Translations under genes and position numbers: made by a program
Assembly (NCBI GenBank): GCA_017452605.1
Contig: JAFTMB010000034.1
Span: 1 to 50,702, forward strand
Direction of reading: 5' to 3'
Length of the DNA stretch: 50,702 nucleotides
From: Oscillospiraceae bacterium
GTDB taxonomy: Bacteria; Bacillota; Clostridia; Oscillospirales; Oscillospiraceae
Shown: positions 16,727 through 24,897 of the stretch, one piece after another
Numbering within the stretch: position 1 is the stretch's first letter
Layout: each line of letters opens with the position of its first letter
The notes under the pieces: model-generated
Told to the model about the DNA's origin: nothing
The model's input: the letters and a program-made list of their open reading frames with translations, nothing else
Database searches by the model: none

Positions 16727-17548
16727 ATGTCATTTTGGCAGAATGTACTTGCGTTTTTGGACTTGTCCATGGAAACGCCCCAGCCTTACGGATGGTTTCA
16801 TCTAATATGGTTTGCCCTTTCTTTTCTTGCGCTGATTCCCCTGTGCCGCTATCCCAGAAATCCTTCCCAGAAGCATATTCGCCGGGTGGTGTGGGTGACG
16901 GCGCTGGTGGTTGCCATTTTGGAGGTTTATAAGCAAATCAACTACACCTTTGCCTACGAAAACGGCATTACGGCAGACTATCAGTGGTATGCTTTCCCCT
17001 TCCAGTTTTGCTCTACCCCCATGTACATAGGTCTTCTGGCGGGTATCATCAAAAAGGGAAAGGTGCATGAAAGTCTGTGCGCCTATCTTGCCACCTACGC
17101 CCTGTTTGCAGGCGTCAGCGTGATGGTGTATCCCGTGTCGGTGTTTATCGGTACTGTGGGTATCAACATTCAAACCATGATTTGCCACGGCTCGATGATT
17201 ACCATCGGCATTTACCTGATGTATACAGGCTATGTGCCCTTAAAGCATAAGACCATTTTGAAGGCCATGCCGGTGTTTGCAGTGACGGTGGCCATGGCGG
17301 CGGTGATGAATGAGATCGCCTATCGCAGCGGCCTGCTGGAAACGGACACCTTTAACATGTTCTTTATCAGCCCTTACTGCGAGCCAAGTCTGCCGGTGTA
17401 TTCGCTGGTGCAGGCGGTGGTGCCTTTCCCGCTTTCTTTGGTGCTTTATATCCTGGGCTTTACTGCCGCCGGATACATCATGCTGCTGCTGGGCATGGGT
17501 GTGAGTGCTTTGGGAAAGAAAATCAAGGCGAAAAAGCAGCTTGCTTAA
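16727..17548 (+). CDS. YwaF-like integral membrane protein, second paralogue
   Basis: The 273-residue protein has about seven membrane helices and resembles the TIGR02206/YwaF group, like 170-958: short N-terminus, GWFHLIWFALSFLALI first helix, YQWYAFPFQFCSTPMYIGLL and HGSMITIGIYLMYTGY. It ends in a lysine-rich tail (GKKIKAKKQLA). The ATG at 16727 lies 9 bases after GAGGT; the ATG at 16718 is too close. A TATAAT at about 16671 suggests its own promoter. Function unknown. Confidence 0.7.
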   Translation: MSFWQNVLAFLDLSMETPQPYGWFHLIWFALSFLALIPLCRYPRNPSQKHIRRVVWVTALVVAILEVYKQINYTFAYENGITADYQWYAFPFQFCSTPMYIGLLAGIIKKGKVHESLCAYLATYALFAGVSVMVYPVSVFIGTVGINIQTMICHGSMITIGIYLMYTGYVPLKHKTILKAMPVFAVTVAMAAVMNEIAYRSGLLETDTFNMFFISPYCEPSLPVYSLVQAVVPFPLSLVLYILGFTAAGYIMLLLGMGVSALGKKIKAKKQLA

Positions 17549-17563
17549 GTTTTTGGAATACTG

Positions 17564-17596
17564 AAAAGGCCGCCGGGAAAGCTCCGGCGGCCTTTT
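17564..17596 (+). terminator. Terminator after second YwaF-like gene
   Basis: AAAAGGCCGCCGG / CCGGCGGCCTTTT 13-bp stem with a 7-base loop. Confidence 0.85.
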
Positions 17597-17626
17597 GGCT
17601 TGTCCGCCAGTGGCGCAAAAAAGCAC

Positions 17627-17655
17627 TTGACAAACGCACAATCTTGGTGTTTAAT
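17627..17655 (+). promoter_or_regulatory. Promoter of the T-box/trpB transcript
   Basis: TTGACA (17627-17632), 17-base spacer, TTTAAT (17650-17655). Confidence 0.7.
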
Positions 17656-17663
17656 AGCACCAT

Positions 17664-17936
17664 ACAAACCGTTGATGCGGAAGTAAAGCTGACAGCGCAT
17701 CCAAAGAGAGCCCCCGTTGGTGGAAGTGGGGTGAAGAGCGGGTCAGCAAATGGGCCGCTGAGGGTGCGCGGAAATGCAGATGCAGAGTATGACGCAACGC
17801 GTGGGCATGCGTGAGTTGCCGGGGGTCTGTTGGGATTCCCCAAAAGTGTGCGAGAAATCGCAAATCAAGGTGGCACCGCGAATAAGCAGCTTATTCGTCC
17901 TTGACAGAAGAATCGTTCTGTCGAGGGCTTTTTTAT
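17664..17936 (+). ncRNA. Tryptophan T-box riboswitch
   Basis: A leader of about 270 bases upstream of trpB contains the conserved T-box AAGGTGGCACCGCG (17867-17880). It is followed by an antiterminator partner CGTCCTT and a rho-independent terminator, GTCCTTGACAGAA (17897-17909) with TTCTGTCGAGGGC (17916-17928) and a T-run. In stem I, the AGTA-type internal loop after GCGG (near 17686) lies opposite CAAATGGG before CCGC, which places the specifier codon TGG at 17751-17753. Uncharged tRNA-Trp would stabilise the antiterminator and switch on trpB. Stem folding was done by eye. Confidence 0.9.
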
Positions 17937-17954
17937 TTATGGGAGGTATGGTTT

Positions 17955-19175
17955 ATGGAAATGAACGGCATTCAGTTTGACACCTATTTGAAAAACTATC
18001 CGGACAAGGACGGCTTTTTCGGAAAATACGGTGGCTGCTATATATCTGAGGATTTGAAGCAGGCAATGGCGGAAATCACCGAGGCTTACTTCACCATATG
18101 CAAATCCCGTCGGTTTATCAGCGAGCTGCGGAGAATCCGGGCGGAATTTCAGGGTCGGCCCACTCCCATTTCCCATTTGGAGCGGCTTTCCGCCTCTTTG
18201 GGTAATGTGCAGCTGTACGCCAAGCGGGAGGATTTGAATCACACCGGCGCCCACAAGCTGAATCACTGCATGGGTGAAGCCCTCCTTGCCAAATACATGG
18301 GCAAGAAAAAGGTGATTGCGGAAACCGGAGCCGGACAGCATGGCGTGGCGCTGGCTACTGCCGCTGCCTATTTCGGGTTGGAATGTGACATTTACATGGG
18401 CAGCGTGGACATCAAAAAGCAGGCACCCAATGTGGCGAGAATGAAGATTTTAGGCGCCCGGGTGATTGAAGTCACCGAGGGTCTTGCCACCTTGAAAGAG
18501 GCTGTGGATGCCGCCTTTGCCGCATACAGCCGGGAGTACAAGGACTGCATTTACTGCATTGGCTCTGTTCTGGGCCCCCACCCCTTCCCCATGATGGTAA
18601 GAGAGTTCCAGAGTGTTGTGGGCATTGAGGCAAGAGAGCAGTTTACCTCCATGACCGGAGAGCTGCCGGATGCTGTGGTTGCCTGCGTAGGCGGTGGCTC
18701 CAACGCGGCGGGTATGTTTGCGGGCTTCCTCAACGACCCGGTGGAGATCTACGGCGTAGAGCCTTTGGGTCGCGGCCCGAAGCTGGGTGACCACGCGGCC
18801 AGCCTGAAATACGGCACAGAGGGCATTATGCACGGCTTTAACAGCCTGATGCTTAAGGACGAAAACGGTGAGCCTGCCCCGGTGTACAGCGTGGCCAGCG
18901 GCCTGGATTACCCCTCCTCCGGCCCGGAACACGCATTCCTGCACGACATTGGCAGAGTGAAGTACGATGTGGTGGATGACGAGGAAACCATTGAAGCATT
19001 CTACGCTCTGTCCCGATTGGAGGGCATTATCCCCGCCATTGAAAGCGCCCACGCGGTGGCTTACGCCATGAAGCTGGCAAAGAAAATGGGTCGGGGCTCG
19101 GTGCTGATCAATCTTTCCGGCCGCGGCGATAAGGATATGGATTACATCCTTGAAAGATACGGTATTCACGAATAA
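17955..19175 (+). CDS. trpB: Tryptophan synthase beta chain
   Basis: The 406-residue PLP enzyme joins indole and serine. The Schiff-base lysine is in [15 protein letters not shown], the catalytic Glu in [11 protein letters not shown], the phosphate loop in [12 protein letters not shown], and [17 protein letters not shown] and SGRGDKD close the fold. It is the canonical TrpB1 type. GGGAGGT precedes the ATG at 17955. No trpA or other trp gene is adjacent, so it either works with a distant TrpA or salvages indole. The leader is a tryptophan T-box. Confidence 0.95.
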   Translation: MEMNGIQFDTYLKNYPDKDGFFGKYGGCYISEDLKQAMAEITEAYFTICKSRRFISELRRIRAEFQGRPTPISHLERLSASLGNVQLYAKREDLNHTGAHKLNHCMGEALLAKYMGKKKVIAETGAGQHGVALATAAAYFGLECDIYMGSVDIKKQAPNVARMKILGARVIEVTEGLATLKEAVDAAFAAYSREYKDCIYCIGSVLGPHPFPMMVREFQSVVGIEAREQFTSMTGELPDAVVACVGGGSNAAGMFAGFLNDPVEIYGVEPLGRGPKLGDHAASLKYGTEGIMHGFNSLMLKDENGEPAPVYSVASGLDYPSSGPEHAFLHDIGRVKYDVVDDEETIEAFYALSRLEGIIPAIESAHAVAYAMKLAKKMGRGSVLINLSGRGDKDMDYILERYGIHE

Positions 19176-19179
19176 GCAA

Positions 19180-19210
19180 AAATGCCCTGCGAGCTGCTCG
19201 CAGGGCATTT
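19180..19210. terminator. Bidirectional terminator between trpB and PAP2 gene
   Basis: Perfect 14-bp stem AAATGCCCTGCGAG / CTCGCAGGGCATTT with a 3-base loop. Both convergent genes end within 5 bases of it. Confidence 0.9.
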
Positions 19211-19211
19211 C

Positions 19212-19871
19212 TTATGCTTTTTTCTTTCGCCAGAATACCAGCCACTCTGCCAAAGCGCAAAGGGGAATGGCGGCGAAAATATCCAAAACGGAGTGCTGCT
19301 TGACAAAGGCCACCGACAAACAGACCAGCGCCACAAGCACCACAACAAAGGCTTTCCACCACTTCCATGCCTGCTTTTCCCGCAGCCACACCGAGGCGAT
19401 GCCCAGAGAATAGGCAACATGGAGTGACGGACACACATTGGTGCTGGTGTCAAGTGTGTACAAAAGGGAAACAATGTCGGTGAGGAAATTCTCCCGGGGA
19501 AGCACCTCCGGGCGTAAATCCTGCCGATTGGGGAAGAGGATGTAAATCGCCATTGCCACCATTTGGGTGATGAAAATGTAGGTGGAGAGCTGCTTGAAGC
19601 CTTGGATATTATAAAGGGCAAACCACACAAGGGAGACCACAATCAGCCCGTACCAAAGCACATAGGGAATGACAAATTCCTCCCGGAAGGGAATCCAGTC
19701 GTCCAAAATGCAGTGGACGGGATAGCAGGATTCCCGGGGAATCAGATTTTCCGTCAGAAAATACAGGGCGAAATAAATCAGCCAGCCGCCAAGCAGCTTC
19801 AGGTGAGAAAATTCGGGGCTGTTTAGCTTTCGCAGGCGAAACTGGCGGTAGTCGACAACGGGTTTTTTCAT
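19212..19871 (-). CDS. PAP2-superfamily membrane phosphatase
   Basis: The 219-residue protein has about five to six membrane helices. It carries the last two PAP2 motifs, CPSLHVAYSLG (motif 2, catalytic His) and KQHSVLDIFAAIPLCALAEW (motif 3 nucleophile His). The first KxxxxxxRP motif is not clear. Such proteins act on lipid phosphates at the membrane. The start overlaps the upstream acyltransferase gene by 4 bases, so the pair may act on the same lipid. Confidence 0.85.
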   Translation of the reverse strand: MKKPVVDYRQFRLRKLNSPEFSHLKLLGGWLIYFALYFLTENLIPRESCYPVHCILDDWIPFREEFVIPYVLWYGLIVVSLVWFALYNIQGFKQLSTYIFITQMVAMAIYILFPNRQDLRPEVLPRENFLTDIVSLLYTLDTSTNVCPSLHVAYSLGIASVWLREKQAWKWWKAFVVVLVALVCLSVAFVKQHSVLDIFAAIPLCALAEWLVFWRKKKA

Positions 19872-20626
19872 AGCGAATCCTCCCGGTTCCAGGGATAGTG
19901 TTTTTTGGGAATATTTCGGTAGGGTACGACAATGTGCCTGGGCAGGGAAACCGCCTGGGCGGTGATTTCCTCCATTAAGAAGCGGCAGATTCGTTGCCGT
20001 TCTTCCTCAATTGGGGCATCGGGGTTAAAATAAATGGGCTTTCCGATGTACATGGATTTTAAATTGGGGGCGATATACAGGGGAACAAAGGGCAAGGTCT
20101 TGCCCTGCCGTTTGTGGTAGAGCTGGGCGATGTCCACAAACCGGGTTTCAAATTCCGACAAAATGGTGTTATACGGTGTGTTGTGCTCCGGAAATACCAC
20201 CACATTGGCGCCTTCGCTGAGCCGCTTGAGGGTGGTTTTGAAGCTGGAAATAATCCGGCTGTCCCGGTAAACGCCGATGGTGTTGGCGTTATTGAAAATG
20301 CACACGGAAAAGGGGACGATGATATGGCTGAGGAACTTGTAAAAGGGCTGGGTCCATTTTGGCTTTTGAGACCAGAAATCCTGAAAGGCATACTCCGCCA
20401 CTTCCTCTTTTCGCATCATCTGGCCTGCGCACCAGGTGTAGTGTTTGCCGGGGAAGTACAGCTCGCAGGCGATGGGGCCGTTCATCTGGCTGTGGTTACC
20501 CACCACAAGGCATGGCTCCTGGGGCAGGTTTTCCTCTCCGTAGACCGTGATTTTGGGATAGAACAAGCGCACCAGAGCTTTAATGGGGGGATAAAGCCAA
20601 GGGGCGTATTTTTGGGGCTTCGACAA
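19868..20626 (-). CDS. PlsC-like lysophospholipid acyltransferase family protein
   Basis: The 252-residue protein has the acyltransferase order: VYGEENLPQEPCLVVGNHSQMNGP (block I), GVYRDSR (block II-like), GANVVVFPEHNTPYN (block III, FPE) and LPFVPLYIAP (block IV). The usual HX4D is altered: His is followed by SQMNG, with Gly in place of the Asp. It could acylate a lysolipid or a different acceptor, or be catalytically changed. It is encoded 4 bases into the PAP2 gene start. Substrate unknown. Confidence 0.75.
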   Translation of the reverse strand: MSKPQKYAPWLYPPIKALVRLFYPKITVYGEENLPQEPCLVVGNHSQMNGPIACELYFPGKHYTWCAGQMMRKEEVAEYAFQDFWSQKPKWTQPFYKFLSHIIVPFSVCIFNNANTIGVYRDSRIISSFKTTLKRLSEGANVVVFPEHNTPYNTILSEFETRFVDIAQLYHKRQGKTLPFVPLYIAPNLKSMYIGKPIYFNPDAPIEEERQRICRFLMEEITAQAVSLPRHIVVPYRNIPKKHYPWNREDSL

Positions 20627-20729
20627 CTGGAAATCATCCTTTAAATTGAGATATAACCATTATCTTCCCGTTTTATGAACGAAAGGAAAACAATTTTTGA
20701 ACGGCCATCAAATTTTTTGAAAACAAGAA

Positions 20730-20760
20730 CTCCCCGGCGCATTTTCCGTGCGCCGGGGAG
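20730..20760 (-). terminator. Terminator of thiT
   Basis: CTCCCCGGCGC / GCGCCGGGGAG 11-bp stem with a 9-base loop, 9 bases beyond the thiT stop. The T-tract is weak. Confidence 0.7.
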
Positions 20761-20768
20761 AGGGTGTA

Positions 20769-21419
20769 TCAATCTGCTTTCTGGACAATTTGCGGTCTTG
20801 CCAGCAGGAAGGCGGCGATGCAGGTGAAGATCATTTCCGGGATCATGTAAAGTCCGTTATAGACTACGGAGTACACAAAGCCCAGCATTCCGGGGCTGAG
20901 GCTTTCTACCAGGGATGCGCCCCATGCGGGGAAGCCCTCCTGGGTGAAGAACCACTCTGCCCAGCCGGAGAAGAGAATATAGCCGGAGGCGATGTGGGCA
21001 GCATACCGGGCGCCAAGCGCCACCAGGCTGCCTGCCATCAGGGAAAGGCCGGGATTTTTGATCTTGTTGCGGAAGATGCCGCCAAGGCCGAGGGCGGTGT
21101 AGGCCACCAGATAGTCAAGCAGGCACATGATGATGGCGTTGCCGATCATGGCGGCGTCGCCGAAGTAGCCGGGCTGGAATGCGCCGGCAACGGTTTTGGC
21201 GCCGATGACCATTTCAATCAGGGCGTAGGCAAAGGCGGCAACGAAGCCCCATTTGACGCCGTGACGGTAGGAAATCAGCACCACCGGGAGCATACTGACG
21301 ATGGTCAGCTGGCCGCCGAAGGTCATTTCGGGGATGAACATTTTGCTCAGCAGTTCCAAAAGGACGGCAACGGCAATGAGCATGGCGCTTTCAGTGAGAC
21401 GCTTTGTTTTGGTTGACAT
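20769..21419 (-). CDS. thiT: Thiamine transporter, ECF S-component
   Basis: The 216-residue membrane protein has six predicted helices and the ThiT pattern: ESAMLIAVAVLLELLSK, GGQLTIVSMLPVVLISYRHGVKWG and GYFGDAAMIGNAIIMCLLDY, the last region contributing to thiamine binding in the family. It would need an ECF energising module (EcfAAT) encoded elsewhere. The ATG at 21419 follows GGAGG. A TPP riboswitch lies upstream, which confirms the substrate. Confidence 0.93.
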   Translation of the reverse strand: MSTKTKRLTESAMLIAVAVLLELLSKMFIPEMTFGGQLTIVSMLPVVLISYRHGVKWGFVAAFAYALIEMVIGAKTVAGAFQPGYFGDAAMIGNAIIMCLLDYLVAYTALGLGGIFRNKIKNPGLSLMAGSLVALGARYAAHIASGYILFSGWAEWFFTQEGFPAWGASLVESLSPGMLGFVYSVVYNGLYMIPEMIFTCIAAFLLARPQIVQKAD

Positions 21420-21437
21420 AATACAGAATACCTCCTC

Positions 21438-21457
21438 GGACAACCGGAAGGTTGTCC
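21438..21457 (-). promoter_or_regulatory. Hairpin just upstream of the thiT ribosome binding site
   Basis: GGACAACC-ggaa-GGTTGTCC, a perfect 8-bp stem, between the riboswitch terminator and the GGAGG of thiT. It may insulate the ribosome binding site or form part of the switch. Confidence 0.5.
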
Positions 21458-21460
21458 TAT

Positions 21461-21505
21461 AAAAAAGTATCGCATTGCAAACCCCGTCCAGGTGCAATGC
21501 GATAC
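21461..21505 (-). terminator. Expression-platform terminator of the TPP riboswitch
   Basis: In transcript sense GTATCGCATTGCA pairs perfectly with TGCAATGCGATAC (13 bp), followed by TTTTTT (21461-21466). TPP binding would favour this hairpin and stop transcription before thiT. Confidence 0.85.
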
Positions 21506-21514
21506 CGAAGCATC

Positions 21515-21618
21515 CCATATATGCATCTTTCCCTACGACGGTACTGACCGTATCAGGTTCACGGGTCGAAGCCACAAAGCTTCCTCTCAGCCGGATGTGT
21601 CCGGCTCCCCGAAGACTT
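21515..21618 (-). ncRNA. TPP riboswitch (THI element)
   Basis: On the minus strand the conserved parts appear in order: GGGGAGCCGG, CTGAGAGGAAGC, ACCCGTGAACCTGATACGG, GTACCGTCGTAGGGAAAG. These are the aptamer pyrimidine- and pyrophosphate-binding segments. It controls thiT through the terminator immediately downstream. Confidence 0.95.
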
Positions 21619-21666
21619 CATTTGTTTTGCGATCTGAGAAGAGTATACTCTTTTCGGCAGGATTTG

Positions 21667-22002
21667 TCAAGCCATTTGAATGCTCAGCTCTTTGCCGCCC
21701 AGAATGTGAAAATGCAGGTGCGGAACGGTTTGGCCGGCGTCAGGGCCGCAGTTGCTGATGACCCGATAGCCGTTTACAAGATTTTCTGCCTTGGCGATGG
21801 CGGGAATGGTTTCAAAAATGTGGGCAACAAGGGCGGAATTCTCCGGATTTACACCGTCGACAGAGGGGATGTGAGCCTTGGGAATGACCAGAATGTGGGT
21901 AGGAGCCTGGGGAGCAATATCCCGGAAGGCCAGGATGGTATCGTCTTCATAGACCTTGGTGGAGGGGATTTCCCCTGCGGCAATTTTACAGAATAAGCAC
22001 AT
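21667..22002 (-). CDS. HIT-family nucleotide hydrolase
   Basis: The 111-residue protein starts with the zinc-type CLFCKIAAGEIPS, has the helix AFRDIAPQAPTHILVIPK and ends with the histidine triad VPHLHFHILGG. This HINT-type protein probably hydrolyses purine phosphoramidates. AAGGAGG precedes the ATG at 22002. Only the first Cys pair CxxC is seen of the zinc site. It lies 13 bases after the COG2426 gene. Confidence 0.93.
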   Translation of the reverse strand: MCLFCKIAAGEIPSTKVYEDDTILAFRDIAPQAPTHILVIPKAHIPSVDGVNPENSALVAHIFETIPAIAKAENLVNGYRVISNCGPDAGQTVPHLHFHILGGKELSIQMA

Positions 22003-22015
22003 ACAATGTTCCTCC

Positions 22016-22486
22016 TTAAAATCCAAAAATACTGAATACGCCGGTGGTGGCCAGCGCCATAATGCAGGCGGCGATGATGATGCCCAAAGAAACAGCCAAG
22101 GCTGTGGTTTTGATGCCCATGTTCAAAAAGCTGGCGGCCAAAGTGCCTGTCCAGGCACCGGTACCGGGCAGGGGAATGCCCACAAAGAGCATAAGCGCCA
22201 CGAACAATCCGCCGCGGCCTGCGGCTTTTGTCAGCTTTTGACCGCCCCGCTCGCCCTTTTTCAGGAAAAAGCGGAAGGCTTTGCCGATGTATTTTTTATC
22301 CGCGCCCCAAAGAAGAATCTTGCGGGCGAAATAGTAAATGAAAGGCACGGGGATAATATTTCCCAGGACGCAAATCAGCATGGCCTGCCAGTAGCTTAAG
22401 CCAAGACCCATAGCAAGGGGAATACCGCCCCGCAGCTCGATAATGGGAACCATGGAAAGGAAAAAAGAGATGAGGTATTTTTTCAT
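22016..22486 (-). CDS. COG2426-type small multidrug export protein
   Basis: The 156-residue protein has four hydrophobic segments and the family-like patterns PIIELRGGIPLAMGLGLSYW, GNIIPVPFIYYFAR, RGGLFVALMLFVGIPLPGTGAWTG and MGIKTTALAVSLGIIIAACIM. COG2426 members are annotated as putative small multidrug exporters, though transport is rarely proven. Paired with the HIT gene. Confidence 0.8.
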   Translation of the reverse strand: MKKYLISFFLSMVPIIELRGGIPLAMGLGLSYWQAMLICVLGNIIPVPFIYYFARKILLWGADKKYIGKAFRFFLKKGERGGQKLTKAAGRGGLFVALMLFVGIPLPGTGAWTGTLAASFLNMGIKTTALAVSLGIIIAACIMALATTGVFSIFGF

Positions 22487-22551
22487 GGAATTCTCCTAAG
22501 ATGAATTTTTCTCATTGTAGCATAAAAAGAGGGCAAAAGCAACCAAGCAGA

Positions 22552-22860
22552 TTACACCAGGGACATGATTGTGGCGGTTATCCACGCCACGGCGCAGGCA
22601 GTACCGGCGCTGATAAACAGATTGCCCGTTTTTCCCGACACCAAAATCGCGCAGAAAAGGCCTGCCGCGGCGGATACGATGTTTCCCGTGGCGAAAAGTC
22701 CGGCGGGGACAGTGATGGCTGTGAGTACCGCGTAGGGAATATAGTGCAGGAAGGAGCGGAGGAATCGGTTGGTGATTTTCCGGTTGGCAAGTACCAGGGG
22801 AATGGCCCGGATGGCGTAGGTAGACAGCGCCATAATGGCAAGGTAAATGAAAAACTCCAT
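22552..22860 (-). CDS. azlD: Branched-chain amino acid exporter small subunit
   Basis: The 102-residue AzlD protein has three to four helices with the family segment ALSTYAIRAIPLVLANR near the N-terminus. The ATG overlaps the azlC stop as TAATG. With AzlC it forms an exporter for branched-chain amino acids or analogues. Twenty upstream in-frame codons lie within azlC and are not used. Confidence 0.9.
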   Translation of the reverse strand: MEFFIYLAIMALSTYAIRAIPLVLANRKITNRFLRSFLHYIPYAVLTAITVPAGLFATGNIVSAAAGLFCAILVSGKTGNLFISAGTACAVAWITATIMSLV

Positions 22861-23561
22861 TATGCGTCCTCCTTTACGGGGAAGAAGTAAGCACCCACGG
22901 CGGCGGCGAGAATGCCGCAAAGGCTGACGGAAATGCCGCTGGGCAGCGATTTCAGGCCGGGGGTAAAGGTGAAGAGGCAGCTGGCAGCGGCGGCAACGCC
23001 AACCACAGCGGCAACGCTGCGGTTACGGATAGCCGAGGGGACTACAATGGCGATGAACATACCGTAAAGAGCCAGGCACAGAGCGTCCATCAGCGTCGGG
23101 GGCAGGATATTTCCCAGCAGCGCGCCGGAAAGGGTGCCCAAGGCCCAGCCTACATAGGGAAGAATGACAAGGCCGGAAAAGAAGGGCTTGTCCACGGTCT
23201 TTTCCCTGGCGGCTGCGGCAAAAATCTCATCGGTGACAAAAAAGCCGAAGAAAAACCGCAGAGGGCGGTTGAAATCGGCAGAAAGCTTTTGGGAAAGGGA
23301 CAAAGACATCATGCTGTAACGCAGGTTAATAGTGACCTGAGACAGCAGCATGGCAAAATACTGGCCGGGGTGGCACATCATGCCGATGCCGGCAAACTGA
23401 CCGGCGGAGGTCAGGGTGACCATGGAGATCAGGGTCGCCTGCCACCAGGTAAAGCCGTAAGCTACAGCCAGAATACCAAAGGAGAGGGAAACGGAAAAAT
23501 ACCCCAGACCAATGGGCAGGCCGCTTTTAAGACCCCGGAGGAAAGATTGGTGGGATGACAT
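22860..23561 (-). CDS. azlC: Branched-chain amino acid exporter large subunit
   Basis: The 233-residue membrane protein matches AzlC (LIV-E): FLRGLKSGLPIGLGYFSVSLSFGILA, TLISMVTLTSAGQFAGIGM, NLRYSMMSLSLSQKL, FVTDEIFAAA and GWALGTLSGALLGNILP. It is encoded 12 bases after the DUF2284 gene and overlaps azlD. Confidence 0.93.
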   Translation of the reverse strand: MSSHQSFLRGLKSGLPIGLGYFSVSLSFGILAVAYGFTWWQATLISMVTLTSAGQFAGIGMMCHPGQYFAMLLSQVTINLRYSMMSLSLSQKLSADFNRPLRFFFGFFVTDEIFAAAAREKTVDKPFFSGLVILPYVGWALGTLSGALLGNILPPTLMDALCLALYGMFIAIVVPSAIRNRSVAAVVGVAAAASCLFTFTPGLKSLPSGISVSLCGILAAAVGAYFFPVKEDA

Positions 23562-23573
23562 AAAAGACTCCTT

Positions 23574-24113
23574 CTACTCGTTAAAAAACAACAGGGAAAA
23601 CCAGGTGACCACATTCTCTCCGTACTGGAAGGGAATGCCCAGGTTTTCCAGAGTGGGAAGCAGGTTGATGCCGTGGCTTTCCACGCAGGGGTGCATCCGC
23701 TCCGGCTTGCGGCAGGGCTGGCCGTCCAAAATGGCGCAGCGGTCGCAGACAGCGCAGGCTTCGGTGGACAGCACATAGGGGTTCACGCCCTGGGACTGAA
23801 GATAGCGGCAAACCTCGTTGGTGATTTCCTCGTGGTCTGACCGGGTGGAGAGGGTTTCTTCAATGTTGGCGATGTCAGAAACCTCGGTGATGGTGGAAAT
23901 CAGCAGGCAGTTTTCATAGGATTTGCACTTACTCTCGCAGGCGGACACCTCTCCCACGCCGGGAGGGCAGGCCCAGCTTTTGCCGTACATAGGGCAGTCG
24001 TTTTCGCAAATCCAGCGGATGCGCTGGGCGTATTCCAAATCGTCCGGGGAAATGTAGGCGTAGAGGTATAAAGGCAGCTCATTTAAGTAGGTTTCCAGCG
24101 CCTGGCGGTTCAT
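23574..24113 (-). CDS. DUF2284 cysteine-rich metal-binding protein
   Basis: The 179-residue protein has many cysteines in the DUF2284 pattern: RWICENDCPMYGKSWACPPGVG near residue 35, CESKCKSYENC, and CAVCDRCAILDGQPCRKPERMHPCVE toward the C-terminus. These could hold one or more metal or iron-sulphur centres. No enzymatic role is established. Its ATG overlaps the phosphatase stop by 4 bases. Confidence 0.85.
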   Translation of the reverse strand: MNRQALETYLNELPLYLYAYISPDDLEYAQRIRWICENDCPMYGKSWACPPGVGEVSACESKCKSYENCLLISTITEVSDIANIEETLSTRSDHEEITNEVCRYLQSQGVNPYVLSTEACAVCDRCAILDGQPCRKPERMHPCVESHGINLLPTLENLGIPFQYGENVVTWFSLLFFNE

Positions 24114-24544
24114 CCAATCAGCTCCTTTACAATGCGGCTGCAGCCGGTGAAAATATCTTCCCAGGTTTGGTCAAAGCCGCCGTAATAGTAGGGGTCTGCC
24201 ACGTCCCGGTCAAGCAGGGGCTGGCATTTGTGGGCGTAGGCGGGAAACAGCCGCTGCAAGTACTGGCGGTTGCGGCTGTCCATGTAGTAAATGTGGTCAA
24301 ACTCCGCAAGCTCCTGCTCTGTGACCATGCGGGCGTGGTGACCCTGGCAGGAAATGCCGTGGCTGTCAAGGAGCCTGCGGGCGGGGGGATAGACGGGATT
24401 TCCGTATTCCTCCATACTCACCGCCCGGGAAATGATATGAAAATCCTCACTGCGCCCGGCTTTTTTCACCAGATCCTTGAGGATATACTCTGCAAGAGGA
24501 CTTCTGCAGATGTTCCCGTGGCAGATAAAAAGTACTTTTACCAT
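24110..24544 (-). CDS. Low-molecular-weight protein tyrosine phosphatase
   Basis: The 144-residue protein begins with the P-loop VLFICHGNICRSPLAE (Cys and Arg of CX5R) and ends with the general-acid segment DVADPYYYGGFDQTW. Family members dephosphorylate phosphotyrosine or phosphoarginine proteins. It is first in an operon with DUF2284 and azlCD. Confidence 0.93.
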   Translation of the reverse strand: MVKVLFICHGNICRSPLAEYILKDLVKKAGRSEDFHIISRAVSMEEYGNPVYPPARRLLDSHGISCQGHHARMVTEQELAEFDHIYYMDSRNRQYLQRLFPAYAHKCQPLLDRDVADPYYYGGFDQTWEDIFTGCSRIVKELIG

Positions 24545-24601
24545 AATGCGACCTCGCTTTCATTGGGGGTATTATAGCACGAACTGTGGGGGATTGCAAC
24601 T

Positions 24602-24651
24602 TGTAGGGGCGATCATTGATCGCCCGCGGGCGGTTGATAACCGCCCCTACA
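24602..24651. repeat. GTAGGGG-type palindromic repeat
   Basis: Outer arms TGTAGGGGCG / CGCCCCTACA (10 bp) enclose two smaller hairpins, GGCGATC/GATCGCC and GGGCGGTT/AACCGCCC. It has the look of a REP/MITE-like dispersed element and shares its ends with 3108-3133. Confidence 0.7.
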
Positions 24652-24847
24652 GCCCGCGGAACAGATACCCGACAGCATAGGCATAAAAAATCCGCTACCT
24701 CCATTGTAGCTGCTTTTGCAGATATGGGCGGGTAGCGGGAATGAATGGATAGAGCGGCTTGAATTTCCTACGCAATCGGAGTATAATTCTATTAAATAGC
24801 TTGAATTTGCCGCCATCCCATAAAAAACAGGGTGGCTTGACAGTCCA
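24652..24847. other. Intergenic stretch without a gene
   Basis: About 200 bases between the palindromic repeat and the next promoter. A TATAAT occurs at about 24780. No convincing coding frame or hairpin is seen. Confidence 0.4.
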
Positions 24848-24876
24848 TTGACGGCGGGGTCTGCTTGCCGTAGAAT
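24848..24876 (+). promoter_or_regulatory. Promoter of frameshifted XRE regulator
   Basis: TTGACG (24848-24853), 17-base spacer, TAGAAT (24871-24876), 21 bases before the start codon. Confidence 0.65.
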
Positions 24877-24897
24877 GATGGTCGGAGGTGAACCGAT

